Source: Deltaproteobacteria bacterium (GTDB lineage: Bacteria > Desulfobacterota > Desulfobulbia > Desulfobulbales > Desulfobulbaceae). From it: a stretch of 6,940 nucleotides of DNA. The notes under the pieces were generated by a model. The model saw only the letters and a list, made by a program, of their open reading frames with translations, ran no database searches and was not told where the DNA came from. Where the stretch lies: NCBI GenBank assembly GCA_024277485.1, contig JAJRVA010000071.1:1-6940 (forward strand), in the 5' to 3' direction. A program made the translations under genes and the position numbers. Below, piece by piece: positions 1 to 6,940 of this stretch (position 1 is the stretch's first letter; each line of letters opens with the position of its first letter).

Positions 1-301
1 CAGCAGTATGCCCGGCTTGTCAATGATCTTCTGCAAGATCACACTCCGGCCCCAGACTCTTTCCTGGATCAGTGAGCGTTCGAGAACGGTCCAGATACAG
101 ATAGCGAGCCAGCGAGACCTTCGAGGGGGCAACGATGTTAATAATACATCAGTATATCAACGAGTTGCCAACGCAGCAGATGGGCCGTTATCGGACGCCA
201 CGCAGGGCGGAGGGGTGAACATGCCTCTGTAGTCAATAATGAAATTTTCCTCTTGATACAGCATGTTAACCTATTTTACCCTTCGAAGCCGCCACTGATT
301 C
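1..301. other. Unassigned region downstream of rpsG
   Basis: No gene is recognised here. In the str operon rpsG is usually followed closely by fusA, yet the minus strand shows no EF-G or EF-Tu N-terminus (no P-loop GTPase start). One minus-strand frame reads from an ATG at 267 for 35 codons to a TGA at 157-159, then stays open to the window edge for 52 codons, including a plausible-looking stretch (LIQERVWGRSVILQKIIDKP). No good ribosome binding site precedes a start in the second part. On the plus strand an ORF runs from the edge to a TAG at 230-232, also without a visible ribosome binding site. The two overlap almost fully, so at most one is real. Small inverted repeats lie at 24-41 (TGATCTT, loop CTGC, AAGATCA) and 77-88. 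A degenerate gene, a repeat or plain spacer are all possible. Confidence 0.5.
218..267. repeat. Imperfect inverted repeat around an SD-like sequence
   Basis: AACATGC at 218-224 is the exact reverse complement of GCATGTT at 261-267. Four more pairs form inside (TGTA 228-231 with TACA 257-260) if the three bases 225-227 are bulged out. On the minus strand the loop holds AAGAGGAAAA, a Shine-Dalgarno-like purine run. No U-tract follows, so it does not look like an intrinsic terminator. At this length a chance occurrence is quite possible. Confidence 0.3.
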
Positions 302-337
302 AGGCCTTTGTTTACCAGCGGTAATGAGCAAAGGCCT
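302..337 (-). promoter_or_regulatory. Nested stem-loop spanning the rpsG stop codon
   Basis: In the minus-strand RNA, AGGCCUUUG (337 to 329) pairs perfectly with CAAAGGCCU (310 to 302), giving nine base pairs. Inside lies a second stem, UUACC (324 to 320) with GGUAA (316 to 312), closing a GCU triloop, with a 4-by-1 internal loop between the stems. The 5' arm is made of conserved S7 C-terminal codons, while the 3' arm is non-coding, and the stop codon TAA lies in the inner stem. The bases that follow (GAATCAGTGG) contain no U-tract, so this is not a canonical Rho-independent terminator. An mRNA 3'-end stabiliser or processing site, or a brake on downstream translation, are possible roles (inference). 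The pairing is read directly; the function is unknown. Confidence 0.55.
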
Positions 338-785
338 TGTTAGCCTCGGCCATCTTGTGCGTATCATCACGCTTTTTAACCGAAGCCCCCCTGCCGTTGT
401 ATGCATCCAGCAGTTCCGCCGCAAGTTTCTGCGACATGGACTGGCCGGAACGGCTCTGGGCAAAACCTATGATCCAGCGTATCGCCAGAGCATTACGTCG
501 TCCCGGCCGGACCTCGACCGGTACCTGGTAGGTTGCCCCGCCTACACGGCGCGACTTGACTTCTACCCGGGGACGGATATTTTCCATTGCCGCCTCGAAC
601 ACTGCCAGAGGCTCCTCGTCGCTGACGCGTTCACCGATGATCTCCAGGGCATCATATAAAATATGTCGTGCCAGTGATTTTTTTCCGTCCTGCATCAGGC
701 AGTTGGTGAACTTTGAAACTAGTGCGCTGTTATATACCGGATCAGGTACTATCGGTTTTTTTTCAATCAGTTTTTTTCTTGGCAT
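312..785 (-). CDS. rpsG: 30S ribosomal protein S7
   Basis: Encodes a complete 157-residue S7, the family's usual length (about 156). S7 binds the 3' major domain of 16S rRNA, nucleates assembly of the 30S head and sits near the E site and the mRNA exit. Family features are visible along the length: the basic N-terminus beginning MPRKK, the [15 protein letters not shown] helix at about 33-47, the [20 protein letters not shown] beta-hairpin region at about 70-89, the [10 protein letters not shown] helix, and the conserved end [14 protein letters not shown]. The ATG at 785 is supported by GGAG ten bases upstream, a slightly long spacing. It starts 47 bases after rpsL and is probably co-transcribed with it. 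In E. coli S7 represses its own translation from the rpsL-rpsG gap; whether that happens here is inference. The TAA stop is buried in a strong hairpin. The usual next gene, fusA, is absent from the 311 bases that follow. Confidence 0.98.
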   Translation of the reverse strand: MPRKKLIEKKPIVPDPVYNSALVSKFTNCLMQDGKKSLARHILYDALEIIGERVSDEEPLAVFEAAMENIRPRVEVKSRRVGGATYQVPVEVRPGRRNALAIRWIIGFAQSRSGQSMSQKLAAELLDAYNGRGASVKKRDDTHKMAEANKAFAHYRW

Positions 786-832
786 GAATCACTCACTCCA
801 CGTGGATAGCTAAAAGTGTGCGGGACGAATAC
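786..832 (-). promoter_or_regulatory. rpsL-rpsG intergenic leader with possible SD-sequestering stem
   Basis: This 47-base spacer contains the rpsG Shine-Dalgarno GGAG (799 to 796). In RNA, CACUUU (818 to 813) can pair with GGAGUG (799 to 794) using two G-U pairs, which would occlude the ribosome binding site. A competing perfect 10-base palindrome, TCCACGTGGA (797-806), overlaps the same bases. The equivalent but longer gap in E. coli is the S7 autoregulatory target, so a similar role is a reasonable hypothesis. The stem is weak (four Watson-Crick pairs plus two wobbles), and nothing here proves S7 binding. Confidence 0.3.
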
Positions 833-1204
833 TTATTTTGGCCGCTTGGTACCGTATTTCGACCGGCCCTGACGACGATCGGAAACACCCAGAGTATCAA
901 GGGTACCGCGAACTATATGATACCGCACACCAGGCAGATCCTTGACACGCCCTCCCCTGATCAGGACAACTGAATGCTCCTGCAGGTTATGCCCGATCCC
1001 GGGGATGTACGAAGTAACCTCTATACCGTTGGTCAGACGCACCCTGGCAACCTTACGCAGGGCAGAGTTGGGCTTTTTGGGCGTTGTTGTATATACTCGC
1101 ACACACACTCCACGTCTCTGGGGACAGCTCTGTAATGCAGGCGTATTGGACCGTTTGGTCATTTTTTTTCGTCTTTTCCGAACAAGCTGATTGATTGTCG
1201 GCAT
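833..1204 (-). CDS. rpsL: 30S ribosomal protein S12
   Basis: Encodes a complete 123-residue S12 (E. coli 124). S12 lies at the 30S decoding centre, monitors codon-anticodon pairing and is the classic streptomycin target. The sequence shows the start [14 protein letters not shown], the [20 protein letters not shown] loop at about 27-46, the [20 protein letters not shown] segment at about 66-85, [10 protein letters not shown] at about 87-96, and the end SKYGTKRPK. Lys43 and Lys88 (K42 and K87 in mature E. coli numbering) are wild type, so no common streptomycin-resistance substitution is present. Asp89, the residue methylthiolated by RimO in bacteria that have it, is present. The ATG at 1204 follows AAGGAG with an eight-base T-rich spacer, a strong ribosome binding site. 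The gene has its own predicted promoter downstream of rpoC and precedes rpsG by 47 bases. Confidence 0.98.
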   Translation of the reverse strand: MPTINQLVRKRRKKMTKRSNTPALQSCPQRRGVCVRVYTTTPKKPNSALRKVARVRLTNGIEVTSYIPGIGHNLQEHSVVLIRGGRVKDLPGVRYHIVRGTLDTLGVSDRRQGRSKYGTKRPK

Positions 1205-1240
1205 AAAAAATACTCCTTGTTAAGCAACACTACGTATAGA

Positions 1241-1265
1241 CCCACTTCTCACTTCAAGAAATGGA
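1241..1265 (-). promoter_or_regulatory. Stem-loop in the predicted rpsL 5' leader
   Basis: In the minus-strand RNA, CCAUUUCU (1264 to 1257) pairs with AGAAGUGG (1249 to 1242) across a seven-base loop, UGAAGUG. One pair is G-U, and a further U-G pair (1265 with 1241) can close the base. It would lie about ten bases from the 5' end predicted from the upstream promoter, leaving the rpsL Shine-Dalgarno free about 25 bases downstream. No U-tract follows, so it is not an attenuator-type terminator. A 5' stabilising hairpin or a ribosomal-protein binding site are possible (inference). Confidence 0.45.
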
Positions 1266-1279
1266 GAATCGAACTCGCA

Positions 1280-1308
1280 ATATTATCGTATGGTCATCCC
1301 CCTGTCAA
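1280..1308 (-). promoter_or_regulatory. Near-consensus sigma70-type promoter for rpsL-rpsG
   Basis: On the minus strand, TTGACA (1308 to 1303) is a perfect -35 hexamer, followed by exactly 17 bases and then TAATAT (1285 to 1280), which matches the TATAAT -10 box at four of six positions including the key A at position 2 and the final T. Transcription should start near 1274, giving a leader of about 70 bases before the rpsL ATG at 1204. The -35 box begins ten bases after the rpoC stop codon, and there is no terminator between rpoC and this site, so readthrough from rpoBC is also expected. The element lies wholly in the rpoC-rpsL gap and points the right way. Confidence 0.8.
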
Positions 1309-1318
1309 GGAGAAAATC

Positions 1319-4300
1319 TCACTGTTCCCGCCCGATCAGGTATTGTTCCAGACCGGTTCCGGCGGAAATCAAACGGCCCATGATAACATTTTCCTTGAGA
1401 CCGGCCAGATGATCAACCTTACCCGCCATGGCGGCATTGGTCAGGACCTTGGTTGTTTCCTGGAACGATGCTGCCGAAATAAAGGAATCCGTGGACAGGG
1501 ACGCCCGGGTTACGCCTAACAGCAGGGGCTCTGCGGCCGCAGGCTGAAGATCCTCTGCCACAAGCCTCTCATTTTCCTCCCTGAATATCCACCACTCGAC
1601 CTGCTGTCCCAGCATGAACCTGGAGTCGCCGACATCGGAGACCTGTACCCTTTTCAGCATCTGGCGGACTATGGTCTCAATATGCTTGTCATTGATACGG
1701 ACACCCTGGAGGCGGTACACCTCCTGGATTTCATTGACCAGAAACTTTGCCAGCTCTTCCGCCCCCAGCACCTTGAGGATATCGTTGGGCAGGATCGAAC
1801 CTTCCATCAGCCGTTCCCCGGCCTTGACATAGTCGCCTTCATGGACGGTAATATGTTTGGCCTTGGGCAACAGGTATTCCTTGGGCTCGCCGGTCTCCGG
1901 GGTAACAACAACTCTCCGTTTCCCCTTGAGATCCTTGCCGAATGTCACGCGACCGTCAATTTCGCTGATAATGGCCTGGACTTTGGGCTTCCGCACCTCG
2001 AAGAGTTCCGCAACCCGCGGCAGACCACCGGTGATATCCTTGGTTTTGGTCGTTTCACGCGGTATCTTGGCCACAGCGGTACCGGGAGTAATGACATCAC
2101 CCTCATTTACCGTGATAATGGAACCCACCGGCAGTGAATAACGGGCCGGGATATTGATACCCGGAAGCTTCAAAGTCCTTCCGCGGGCATCCTTGATGGT
2201 AATCCGCGGGTTGGCCTGCTTAAGTGAAGCCGTATGGGTGACAACCTTGCTCACCTTGCCGGTTACCGTATCGACTTTCTCCTGCATGGTCTCACCCTCG
2301 ACCACGTCGCCATACTTGACCTTACCCCCGACCTCGGTGACAATGGGAATCGAGAAAGCATCCCAGTCGGCAATAATCGAGCCGGGCTCCACCCTGGCGC
2401 CGTCTTTAACCTTCAACTCCGCCCCGTAAGGAACAGGGAAGCGCTCACGGTCAATGCCCTGTTCATCCAGGACCTTGATTTCCGCGTTCCGGTTCATGAC
2501 AATGTCAAAGCCTTCAGCATTGGCAACCGACTGCAGGTTCTGGAACCTCACCTCGCCTCCCCGCTGGGTGCGGACCTCAGCCTGTTCAATGCTCCTGCTT
2601 GCCGTTCCACCGATATGGAAAGTACGCATTGTCAGCTGCGTTCCCGGTTCACCGATCGACTGGGCCGCAATAATTCCCACCGCCTCGCCGATGTTGACCA
2701 TATGACCGCGGCCGAGATCACGGCCATAGCACATTGCGCAGACCCCGCGTTTTGACTCACAGGTGAGGACCGAGCGGATCATGACCTTGTCAATACCGGC
2801 AGCCTCTATGGCCTCGACCTTGCTTTCCGTTATCTCCTCGTCCATGCCGACGATCACCTCGCCGGTGTGGGGATCGACAACATCTTCCGGGACAACCCTG
2901 CCCAGGATACGGTCTCCGATGCGGACAATAACCTCCCCACCCTCAATAAGCGGTTCGGCAGCCACACCACGCATGGTGCCGCAGTCCTTTTCAACAATGG
3001 TTGAATCCTGGGCCACGTCAACGAGACGCCTGGTCAGGTAGCCTGAGTTTGCCGTCTTCAGGGCCGTATCAGCAAGACCTTTCCTGGCCCCGTGGGTTGA
3101 GATAAAGTATTCGAGAACATTCAGTCCTTCACGGAAGTTGGCCTTGATCGGGGTTTCGATAATCTCACCGGACGGTTTTGCCATGAGTCCGCGCATTCCG
3201 GCAAGCTGCCTGATCTGGTCTTTCGACCCCCTGGCTCCCGAATCCGCCATAATGAAAACAGAGTTGAAACTCTTGGTTTCCACCAGTTTCCTGTCTTTGC
3301 CACGGTGATACTCAACCGCCATCTCGTCCATCATCTCCTTGGCGACCCTGTCGGTTATCTTGGACCAGATATCAACGACCTTGTTATATTTTTCACCATC
3401 GGTAATCAGGCCGTCGGAATACTGCTGCTCCACTTCAAGCGTTTCTTTTTCCGCGCTTTCAACAAACTCCTCCTTGCCGATGGGAACCTTCATGTCATTG
3501 ATGCAGATGGAGATTCCGGCCCGGGTCGCATATTCGTACCCCAGGTCCTTGAGCCGGTCGGCCAGGATAACGGTCTCCTTGGTACCGGCATGCCGGTAGG
3601 TATAATCAACCAGAAATGAGAGCTCTTTCTTGGACATCTCCTTGTTGACCAGGGAAAAAGGAATGGTATCAGGCAGCAGTTCACTGACAATAATCCGACC
3701 GATGGTCGTATCAACGACCTTGCCGTCAATCCTGACCCCGACCCTTGCCTGCAGGTGCACGGCACCGTGATCATAGGCCATCCTCGCCTCATCACGGGTG
3801 CTGAAGACCAGCCCTTCACCCTCGGCCCCGAAACGTTCGCGGGTCATGTAATACAGCCCGAGGACAATATCCTGGGTCGGCACAATAACCGGGGAGCCGT
3901 TGGCCGGGGACAGAATATTATTGGTGGACATCATCAGGACACGGGCCTCCACCTGTGCCTCCACTGAAAGCGGTACGTGAACCGCCATCTGATCACCGTC
4001 AAAATCCGCATTGAACGCAACGCAGACCAGGGGATGGAGCTGGATGGCCTTGCCCTCGATCAGGACAACTTCAAAGGCCTGCATACCAAGACGATGCAGG
4101 GTGGGAGCACGGTTCAGCAAGACAGGATACTCGCGCACGATCTCATCAAGGACATCCCACACCTCTTTTGTGCCGTTTTCTACCATCTTGCGGGCGCTCT
4201 TGATCGTGGTCACGTAGCCAAGTTGCTCCAACCTGTTATAGATGAACGGCTTGAACAGCTCAAGGGCCATCTTCTTCGGCAGACCGCACTGGTGCAGGCG

Positions 4301-5383
4301 AAGATGCGGGCCCACGACAATAACGGACCGGCCCGAATAGTCGACACGCTTGCCAAGCAGGTTCTGCCGGAAACGGCCCTGTTTTCCCTTGAGCATATCG
4401 GAAAGCGACTTCAGCGGCCGCTTGTTGGGTCCGGTAATGGTGCGGCCCCGCCGACCGTTATCAAAAAGAACATCAACAGCTTCCTGCAGCATCCGTTTCT
4501 CATTACGGATGATAATATCCGGCGCATCCAGTTCCAGCAGCCGCTTCAGCCTGTTGTTGCGGTTAATGACCCTTCTGTAGAGATCATTGAGATCAGAGGT
4601 GGCAAAACGTCCTCCCTCAAGGGGAACGAGCGGACGCAGGTCCGGGGGAAGAACAGGAATCACCTCCAGGATCATCCATTCCGGCCGGTTGCCTGAATCG
4701 CGAAATGCCTCGACAACGAGAAGCCGTTTGCCAAGTTTTGTCCTCTTGGTTGCCGAGCCTGTTTCCTTCATCTCCCTGCGAAGCTCTACGGAAAGAGTTT
4801 GCAGGTCAAGAGCAGCCAGCATTTCGCGGATCGCCTCGGCGCCTATACCGACCCTGAACTTGCCGGGAAATTCCTCCAGGGCGGCACGGTACTTCTCCTC
4901 GTTGAGCAGTGTGCCAACCGGCAGTGATTCAACCTCTGAGGACACCACTGCATACGACTCAAAATAGAGAATCCGCTCAAGCTGCTTGAGCGTCATGTCA
5001 AGGATAGCGCCGATCTTGCTCGGCAGACTTTTCAAAAACCAGATATGCGCAACAGGTGCGGCAAGGGCTATGTGCCCCAGTCTCTCGCGCCGCACTTTTG
5101 ACTGAATAACCTCGACACCGCACTTTTCACACACAACACCGCGGTGTTTCATGCGCCGGTACTTGCCGCAGTTACACTCAAAATCCTTGACCGGACCGAA
5201 AATTTTGGCGCAGAACAAGCCGTCACGCTCAGGTTTGAATGTGCGGTAATTGATAGTCTCGGGTTTTTTCACCTCTCCATGCGACCACTCGATAATTTTC
5301 TGCGGCGACGCAAGAGAAATTTTAACCTTATTGAATTTAACCGGTCCTTTCGGCTTTGCAAAGAAACTGAACAGTTCTTCCAC
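1319..5383 (-). CDS. rpoC: DNA-directed RNA polymerase subunit beta'
   Basis: Complete beta' subunit of 1354 residues from the chosen GTG (E. coli 1407). With beta it forms the DNA clamp and active centre of RNA polymerase. Visible parts: N-terminal zinc site C70, C72, C85, C88; the switch/lid region with [20 protein letters not shown]; the catalytic loop NADFDGD with D460, D462 and D464 chelating Mg2+; the bridge helix around [18 protein letters not shown]; the second zinc site C801, C875, C882, C885; the trigger loop [16 protein letters not shown] (about 911-926); an SI3 insertion of roughly 190 residues after it; then [13 protein letters not shown] and the conserved tail [19 protein letters not shown] three codons upstream (5392) is open but has no ribosome binding site. 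The GTG at 5383 has one, and from it the first zinc site and the catalytic loop fall at exactly the E. coli residue numbers. It follows rpoB by 121 bases, without a visible terminator between them. The stop is TGA. Confidence 0.98.
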   Translation of the reverse strand: MEELFSFFAKPKGPVKFNKVKISLASPQKIIEWSHGEVKKPETINYRTFKPERDGLFCAKIFGPVKDFECNCGKYRRMKHRGVVCEKCGVEVIQSKVRRERLGHIALAAPVAHIWFLKSLPSKIGAILDMTLKQLERILYFESYAVVSSEVESLPVGTLLNEEKYRAALEEFPGKFRVGIGAEAIREMLAALDLQTLSVELRREMKETGSATKRTKLGKRLLVVEAFRDSGNRPEWMILEVIPVLPPDLRPLVPLEGGRFATSDLNDLYRRVINRNNRLKRLLELDAPDIIIRNEKRMLQEAVDVLFDNGRRGRTITGPNKRPLKSLSDMLKGKQGRFRQNLLGKRVDYSGRSVIVVGPHLRLHQCGLPKKMALELFKPFIYNRLEQLGYVTTIKSARKMVENGTKEVWDVLDEIVREYPVLLNRAPTLHRLGMQAFEVVLIEGKAIQLHPLVCVAFNADFDGDQMAVHVPLSVEAQVEARVLMMSTNNILSPANGSPVIVPTQDIVLGLYYMTRERFGAEGEGLVFSTRDEARMAYDHGAVHLQARVGVRIDGKVVDTTIGRIIVSELLPDTIPFSLVNKEMSKKELSFLVDYTYRHAGTKETVILADRLKDLGYEYATRAGISICINDMKVPIGKEEFVESAEKETLEVEQQYSDGLITDGEKYNKVVDIWSKITDRVAKEMMDEMAVEYHRGKDRKLVETKSFNSVFIMADSGARGSKDQIRQLAGMRGLMAKPSGEIIETPIKANFREGLNVLEYFISTHGARKGLADTALKTANSGYLTRRLVDVAQDSTIVEKDCGTMRGVAAEPLIEGGEVIVRIGDRILGRVVPEDVVDPHTGEVIVGMDEEITESKVEAIEAAGIDKVMIRSVLTCESKRGVCAMCYGRDLGRGHMVNIGEAVGIIAAQSIGEPGTQLTMRTFHIGGTASRSIEQAEVRTQRGGEVRFQNLQSVANAEGFDIVMNRNAEIKVLDEQGIDRERFPVPYGAELKVKDGARVEPGSIIADWDAFSIPIVTEVGGKVKYGDVVEGETMQEKVDTVTGKVSKVVTHTASLKQANPRITIKDARGRTLKLPGINIPARYSLPVGSIITVNEGDVITPGTAVAKIPRETTKTKDITGGLPRVAELFEVRKPKVQAIISEIDGRVTFGKDLKGKRRVVVTPETGEPKEYLLPKAKHITVHEGDYVKAGERLMEGSILPNDILKVLGAEELAKFLVNEIQEVYRLQGVRINDKHIETIVRQMLKRVQVSDVGDSRFMLGQQVEWWIFREENERLVAEDLQPAAAEPLLLGVTRASLSTDSFISAASFQETTKVLTNAAMAGKVDHLAGLKENVIMGRLISAGTGLEQYLIGREQ

Positions 5384-5387
5384 GAAA

Positions 5388-5394
5388 ATCACCT
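5388..5394 (-). promoter_or_regulatory. rpoC ribosome binding site, decides the start
   Basis: AGGTGAT on the minus strand is complementary over seven bases to the 5' part of the anti-Shine-Dalgarno sequence. It ends four bases before the GTG at 5383, the expected spacing for this register. It overlaps the alternative GTG at 5392, which therefore has no usable ribosome binding site of its own. This is the main local reason for choosing the shorter RpoC. Confidence 0.7.
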
Positions 5395-5463
5395 TTTTAT
5401 GATAATATCACTACGACTTGAAACGGCCGGACCTGGTACGGAGTTGATATTGCTCCTTTCCAT
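5389..5463 (-). other. Possible 24-codon ORF in the rpoB-rpoC gap
   Basis: An ATG at 5463 opens a 24-codon frame ([20 protein letters not shown], then IIKR) ending in TGA at 5389-5391, inside the rpoC ribosome binding site and five bases before the rpoC GTG. The upstream purine run GGAAAGAG is a weak ribosome binding site. If translated it could couple ribosomes to rpoC. The peptide matches nothing I recognise, and a frame this short is easily random. The rest of the 121-base gap shows no convincing promoter or terminator. Confidence 0.12.
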
Positions 5464-5504
5464 GCTCTTTCCGGCAGTCTGTCTTCAGGCCTCTATCTCA
5501 CCAG

Positions 5505-6940
5505 CTACTCCAGAAGTTCCACGTCCAGGCACAGTCCCTTGAGTTCCTTGACAAGGACATGGAATGATTCGGGAAGCCCTGTTTCGAGAAAATTGTTCCC
5601 CTTGACGATCTTCTCATACATGGTCGTCCGTCCTTCAACATCATCAGACTTGACGGTCAAAAACTCCTTGAGAGAATAGGCCGCGCCATAGGCCTCCATG
5701 GCCCAGACCTCCATTTCACCCAGGCGCTGACCGCCGAACTGGGCCTTGCCGCCGAGCGGCTGCTGGGTTACCAGTGAATACGGACCGGTGGAGCGGGCAT
5801 GGATTTTGTTGTCCACCAGGTGATGCAGCTTGAGCATATACATGGTGCCGACAGTTACCGGGTTGTCAAAGGATTCGCCCGTCAGACCGTCATACAGCGT
5901 CGCCTGTCCGACCTCGTCAACCCCGGCCGAAACCAGGAGGGCCCGAACCTCTGCCTCGGAAGCCCCGTCGAAAACGGGCGTTGCAACATGCACCCCATGA
6001 CCGTATTTACGGGCCATATCCAGCAGCTGGGCATCACTGAGGCCATCGGTCAGCCGCTTGTATTCATCCTTGGAATACACTTCCTGAAACCGCTTCTTCA
6101 CCGCTTTCAGTTCCTCTTTTTCGGCCAACTTCTGGATCTGTTCCCCCAGTCTTTTGGCAGCATGACCGAGATGGCACTCCAGGACCTGGCCGACATTCAT
6201 CCGGGACGGAACACCGAGGGGGTTGAGAACCAGGTCAACTGTGGATCCATCGGCAAAAAAGGGCATATCCTCTTCAGGCAGAAGCCTCGACACCACGCCC
6301 TTGTTGCCATGCCGGCCGGCCATCTTGTCGCCGACAGCCAGCTTGCGTTTGGTGGCCACATAGATCTTGACCATTTTGACCACTCCCGGGGGCAGGTCGT
6401 CGCCGGTCTCCATACGCTCTACAATCCCTTCGTAACGCCCACGGACAAGCTGGGCCTGACTCTGGTACCGGCTGAAGACGGCCTCTATCTCCTTGGCAAA
6501 TTTGTTCTTTCCGGAAAAGTCAATGCTGCTCAAACTGGAAAACTCCAGCTGCTCCGTAACCTTCTCCGTCAGCTTCTTGCCGACCTTGAGAAGAACCTTC
6601 CCCTTCTTGTCCTTGCTGTCACTTTTTGCCGTCTTGCCGACCAGGATGGCACTGAGCTCTTTCCGGACACCCTCCTGCAGGCTCCTCAGCTCATCATCCA
6701 TGTCGCGGTTCAATCGATCAACCTCAATTTCCTCGATCATGAGGCTTCTCTCGTCCTTATCCACACCCTTGCGGGAAAACACCTTGGCATCGATGACCAC
6801 TCCCTCGACACCAGGCGGCACACGAAGGGACGAATCCTTCACATCGCCGGCCTTTTCACCGAAAATTGCGCGGAGCAGTTTCTCTTCCGGGGATAGCAGG
6901 GTTTCACCCTTGGGAGTTACCTTGCCCACCAGCATATCAC
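5505..6940 (-). CDS. rpoB: DNA-directed RNA polymerase subunit beta, C-terminal part (5' end outside window)
   Basis: The frame is open to the window edge and gives the last 477 residues of beta (about 1340-1370 in full), corresponding roughly to E. coli residues 866 to the end. The ATG near 6935 is internal (a [13 protein letters not shown] context), not a start. Visible features: VGKVTPKGE...[21 protein letters not shown]; a Lys-rich, coiled-coil-like insertion matching the SI2 position (about 6440-6740), which separates conserved blocks; [12 protein letters not shown] with the two active-site lysines (codons 6324-6326 and 6300-6302, E. coli K1065 and K1073); [19 protein letters not shown]; the [21 protein letters not shown] clamp-connector block (E. 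coli-like); and the tail [12 protein letters not shown]. This region carries the nucleotide-contacting lysines and the interface with beta'. The rifampicin-resistance region lies upstream, outside the window. The stop is TAG, 121 bases before rpoC, without a clear terminator. Confidence 0.98.
   Translation of the reverse strand, partial: DMLVGKVTPKGETLLSPEEKLLRAIFGEKAGDVKDSSLRVPPGVEGVVIDAKVFSRKGVDKDERSLMIEEIEVDRLNRDMDDELRSLQEGVRKELSAILVGKTAKSDSKDKKGKVLLKVGKKLTEKVTEQLEFSSLSSIDFSGKNKFAKEIEAVFSRYQSQAQLVRGRYEGIVERMETGDDLPPGVVKMVKIYVATKRKLAVGDKMAGRHGNKGVVSRLLPEEDMPFFADGSTVDLVLNPLGVPSRMNVGQVLECHLGHAAKRLGEQIQKLAEKEELKAVKKRFQEVYSKDEYKRLTDGLSDAQLLDMARKYGHGVHVATPVFDGASEAEVRALLVSAGVDEVGQATLYDGLTGESFDNPVTVGTMYMLKLHHLVDNKIHARSTGPYSLVTQQPLGGKAQFGGQRLGEMEVWAMEAYGAAYSLKEFLTVKSDDVEGRTTMYEKIVKGNNFLETGLPESFHVLVKELKGLCLDVELLE

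Noticed and set aside
24..41. Short perfect hairpin TGATCTT-CTGC-AAGATCA as a terminator
   Set aside because: The seven-pair stem has no U-tract on either strand and lies inside open frames on both strands. There is no support for termination.
129..170. Promoter on the minus strand (TTGGCA with TGTATT or TATTAT)
   Set aside because: The spacing is 17 bases only with the poor TGTATT and 19 with TATTAT, and no gene downstream of it is established.
8..232. Plus-strand ORF of 74 codons in the unassigned region
   Set aside because: There is no ribosome binding site before the ATG at 8, the frame is already open to the window edge, and the product is unrecognised. It competes with an open minus-strand frame, so I describe it within the region and do not call it a gene.
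1262..1276. tRNA T-arm-like sequence (GAGTTCGATTCTC on the minus strand)
   Set aside because: Only three base pairs flank the TTCGATT loop, and no acceptor, anticodon or D arm can be built around it. It falls in the predicted rpsL leader and is probably chance.
3977..4696. Plus-strand 239-codon ORF opposite rpoC
   Set aside because: It is antisense to the most conserved core of RpoC, including the catalytic loop, and its translation resembles no known family. It is a shadow frame.
5393..5504. Promoter for rpoC in the rpoB-rpoC gap
   Set aside because: AT-rich -10-like sequences (TATTAT, TATCAT) exist, but no acceptable -35 hexamer lies at 16-18 bases from them.
5799..6896. Plus-strand 365-codon ORF opposite rpoB
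   Set aside because: It lies fully antisense to highly conserved rpoB codons, shows no recognisable domain and no promoter or ribosome binding site, and is explained by the codon composition of the opposite strand.

Overview
The window is a stretch of the bacterial transcription/translation core locus, with every recognisable gene on the minus strand. In transcription order (high to low coordinates) these are the 3' part of rpoB (RNA polymerase beta), complete rpoC (beta'), complete rpsL (ribosomal protein S12) and complete rpsG (ribosomal protein S7). This is the usual rpoBC-str arrangement. RpoC carries a recognisable beta' SI3 insertion between the trigger-loop halves and RpoB carries an SI2-type insertion. 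Both point to a Gram-negative lineage of the proteobacterial type, and the overall look of the proteins suggests Desulfobacterota (former Deltaproteobacteria). That placement is inference from remembered family sequences, not from a search.

Layout: 5505-6940 is the last 477 codons of rpoB. Positions 5384-5504 are an intergenic gap with a good Shine-Dalgarno for rpoC and a very short ORF of doubtful meaning. Positions 1319-5383 are rpoC, with both zinc sites, the NADFDGD catalytic loop, the bridge helix, the trigger loop and SI3. Positions 1205-1318 are a 114-base gap holding a near-consensus sigma70-type promoter (TTGACA, 17 bases, TAATAT) and a stem-loop in the predicted 5' leader. Positions 833-1204 are rpsL, 786-832 a short gap in which the rpsG Shine-Dalgarno may be paired, and 312-785 rpsG. 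A nested hairpin covers the rpsG stop codon (302-337).

Positions 1-301 lie where fusA would normally start, but neither fusA nor tuf begins there. This stretch has no convincing gene. One minus-strand frame is open on both sides of a single in-frame TGA, a plus-strand ORF overlaps it, and there are small inverted repeats. It is the only part of the window that conserved genes do not explain.

Functionally, RpoB and RpoC form the catalytic cleft of RNA polymerase, while S12 (decoding centre) and S7 (head nucleator of the 30S subunit) are ribosomal. The promoter between rpoC and rpsL suggests the ribosomal pair can be transcribed separately from the polymerase genes, on top of any readthrough. 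I found no defence system, mobile element with recognisable transposase, CRISPR array, tRNA or rRNA. Most of the window is ordinary core genome.
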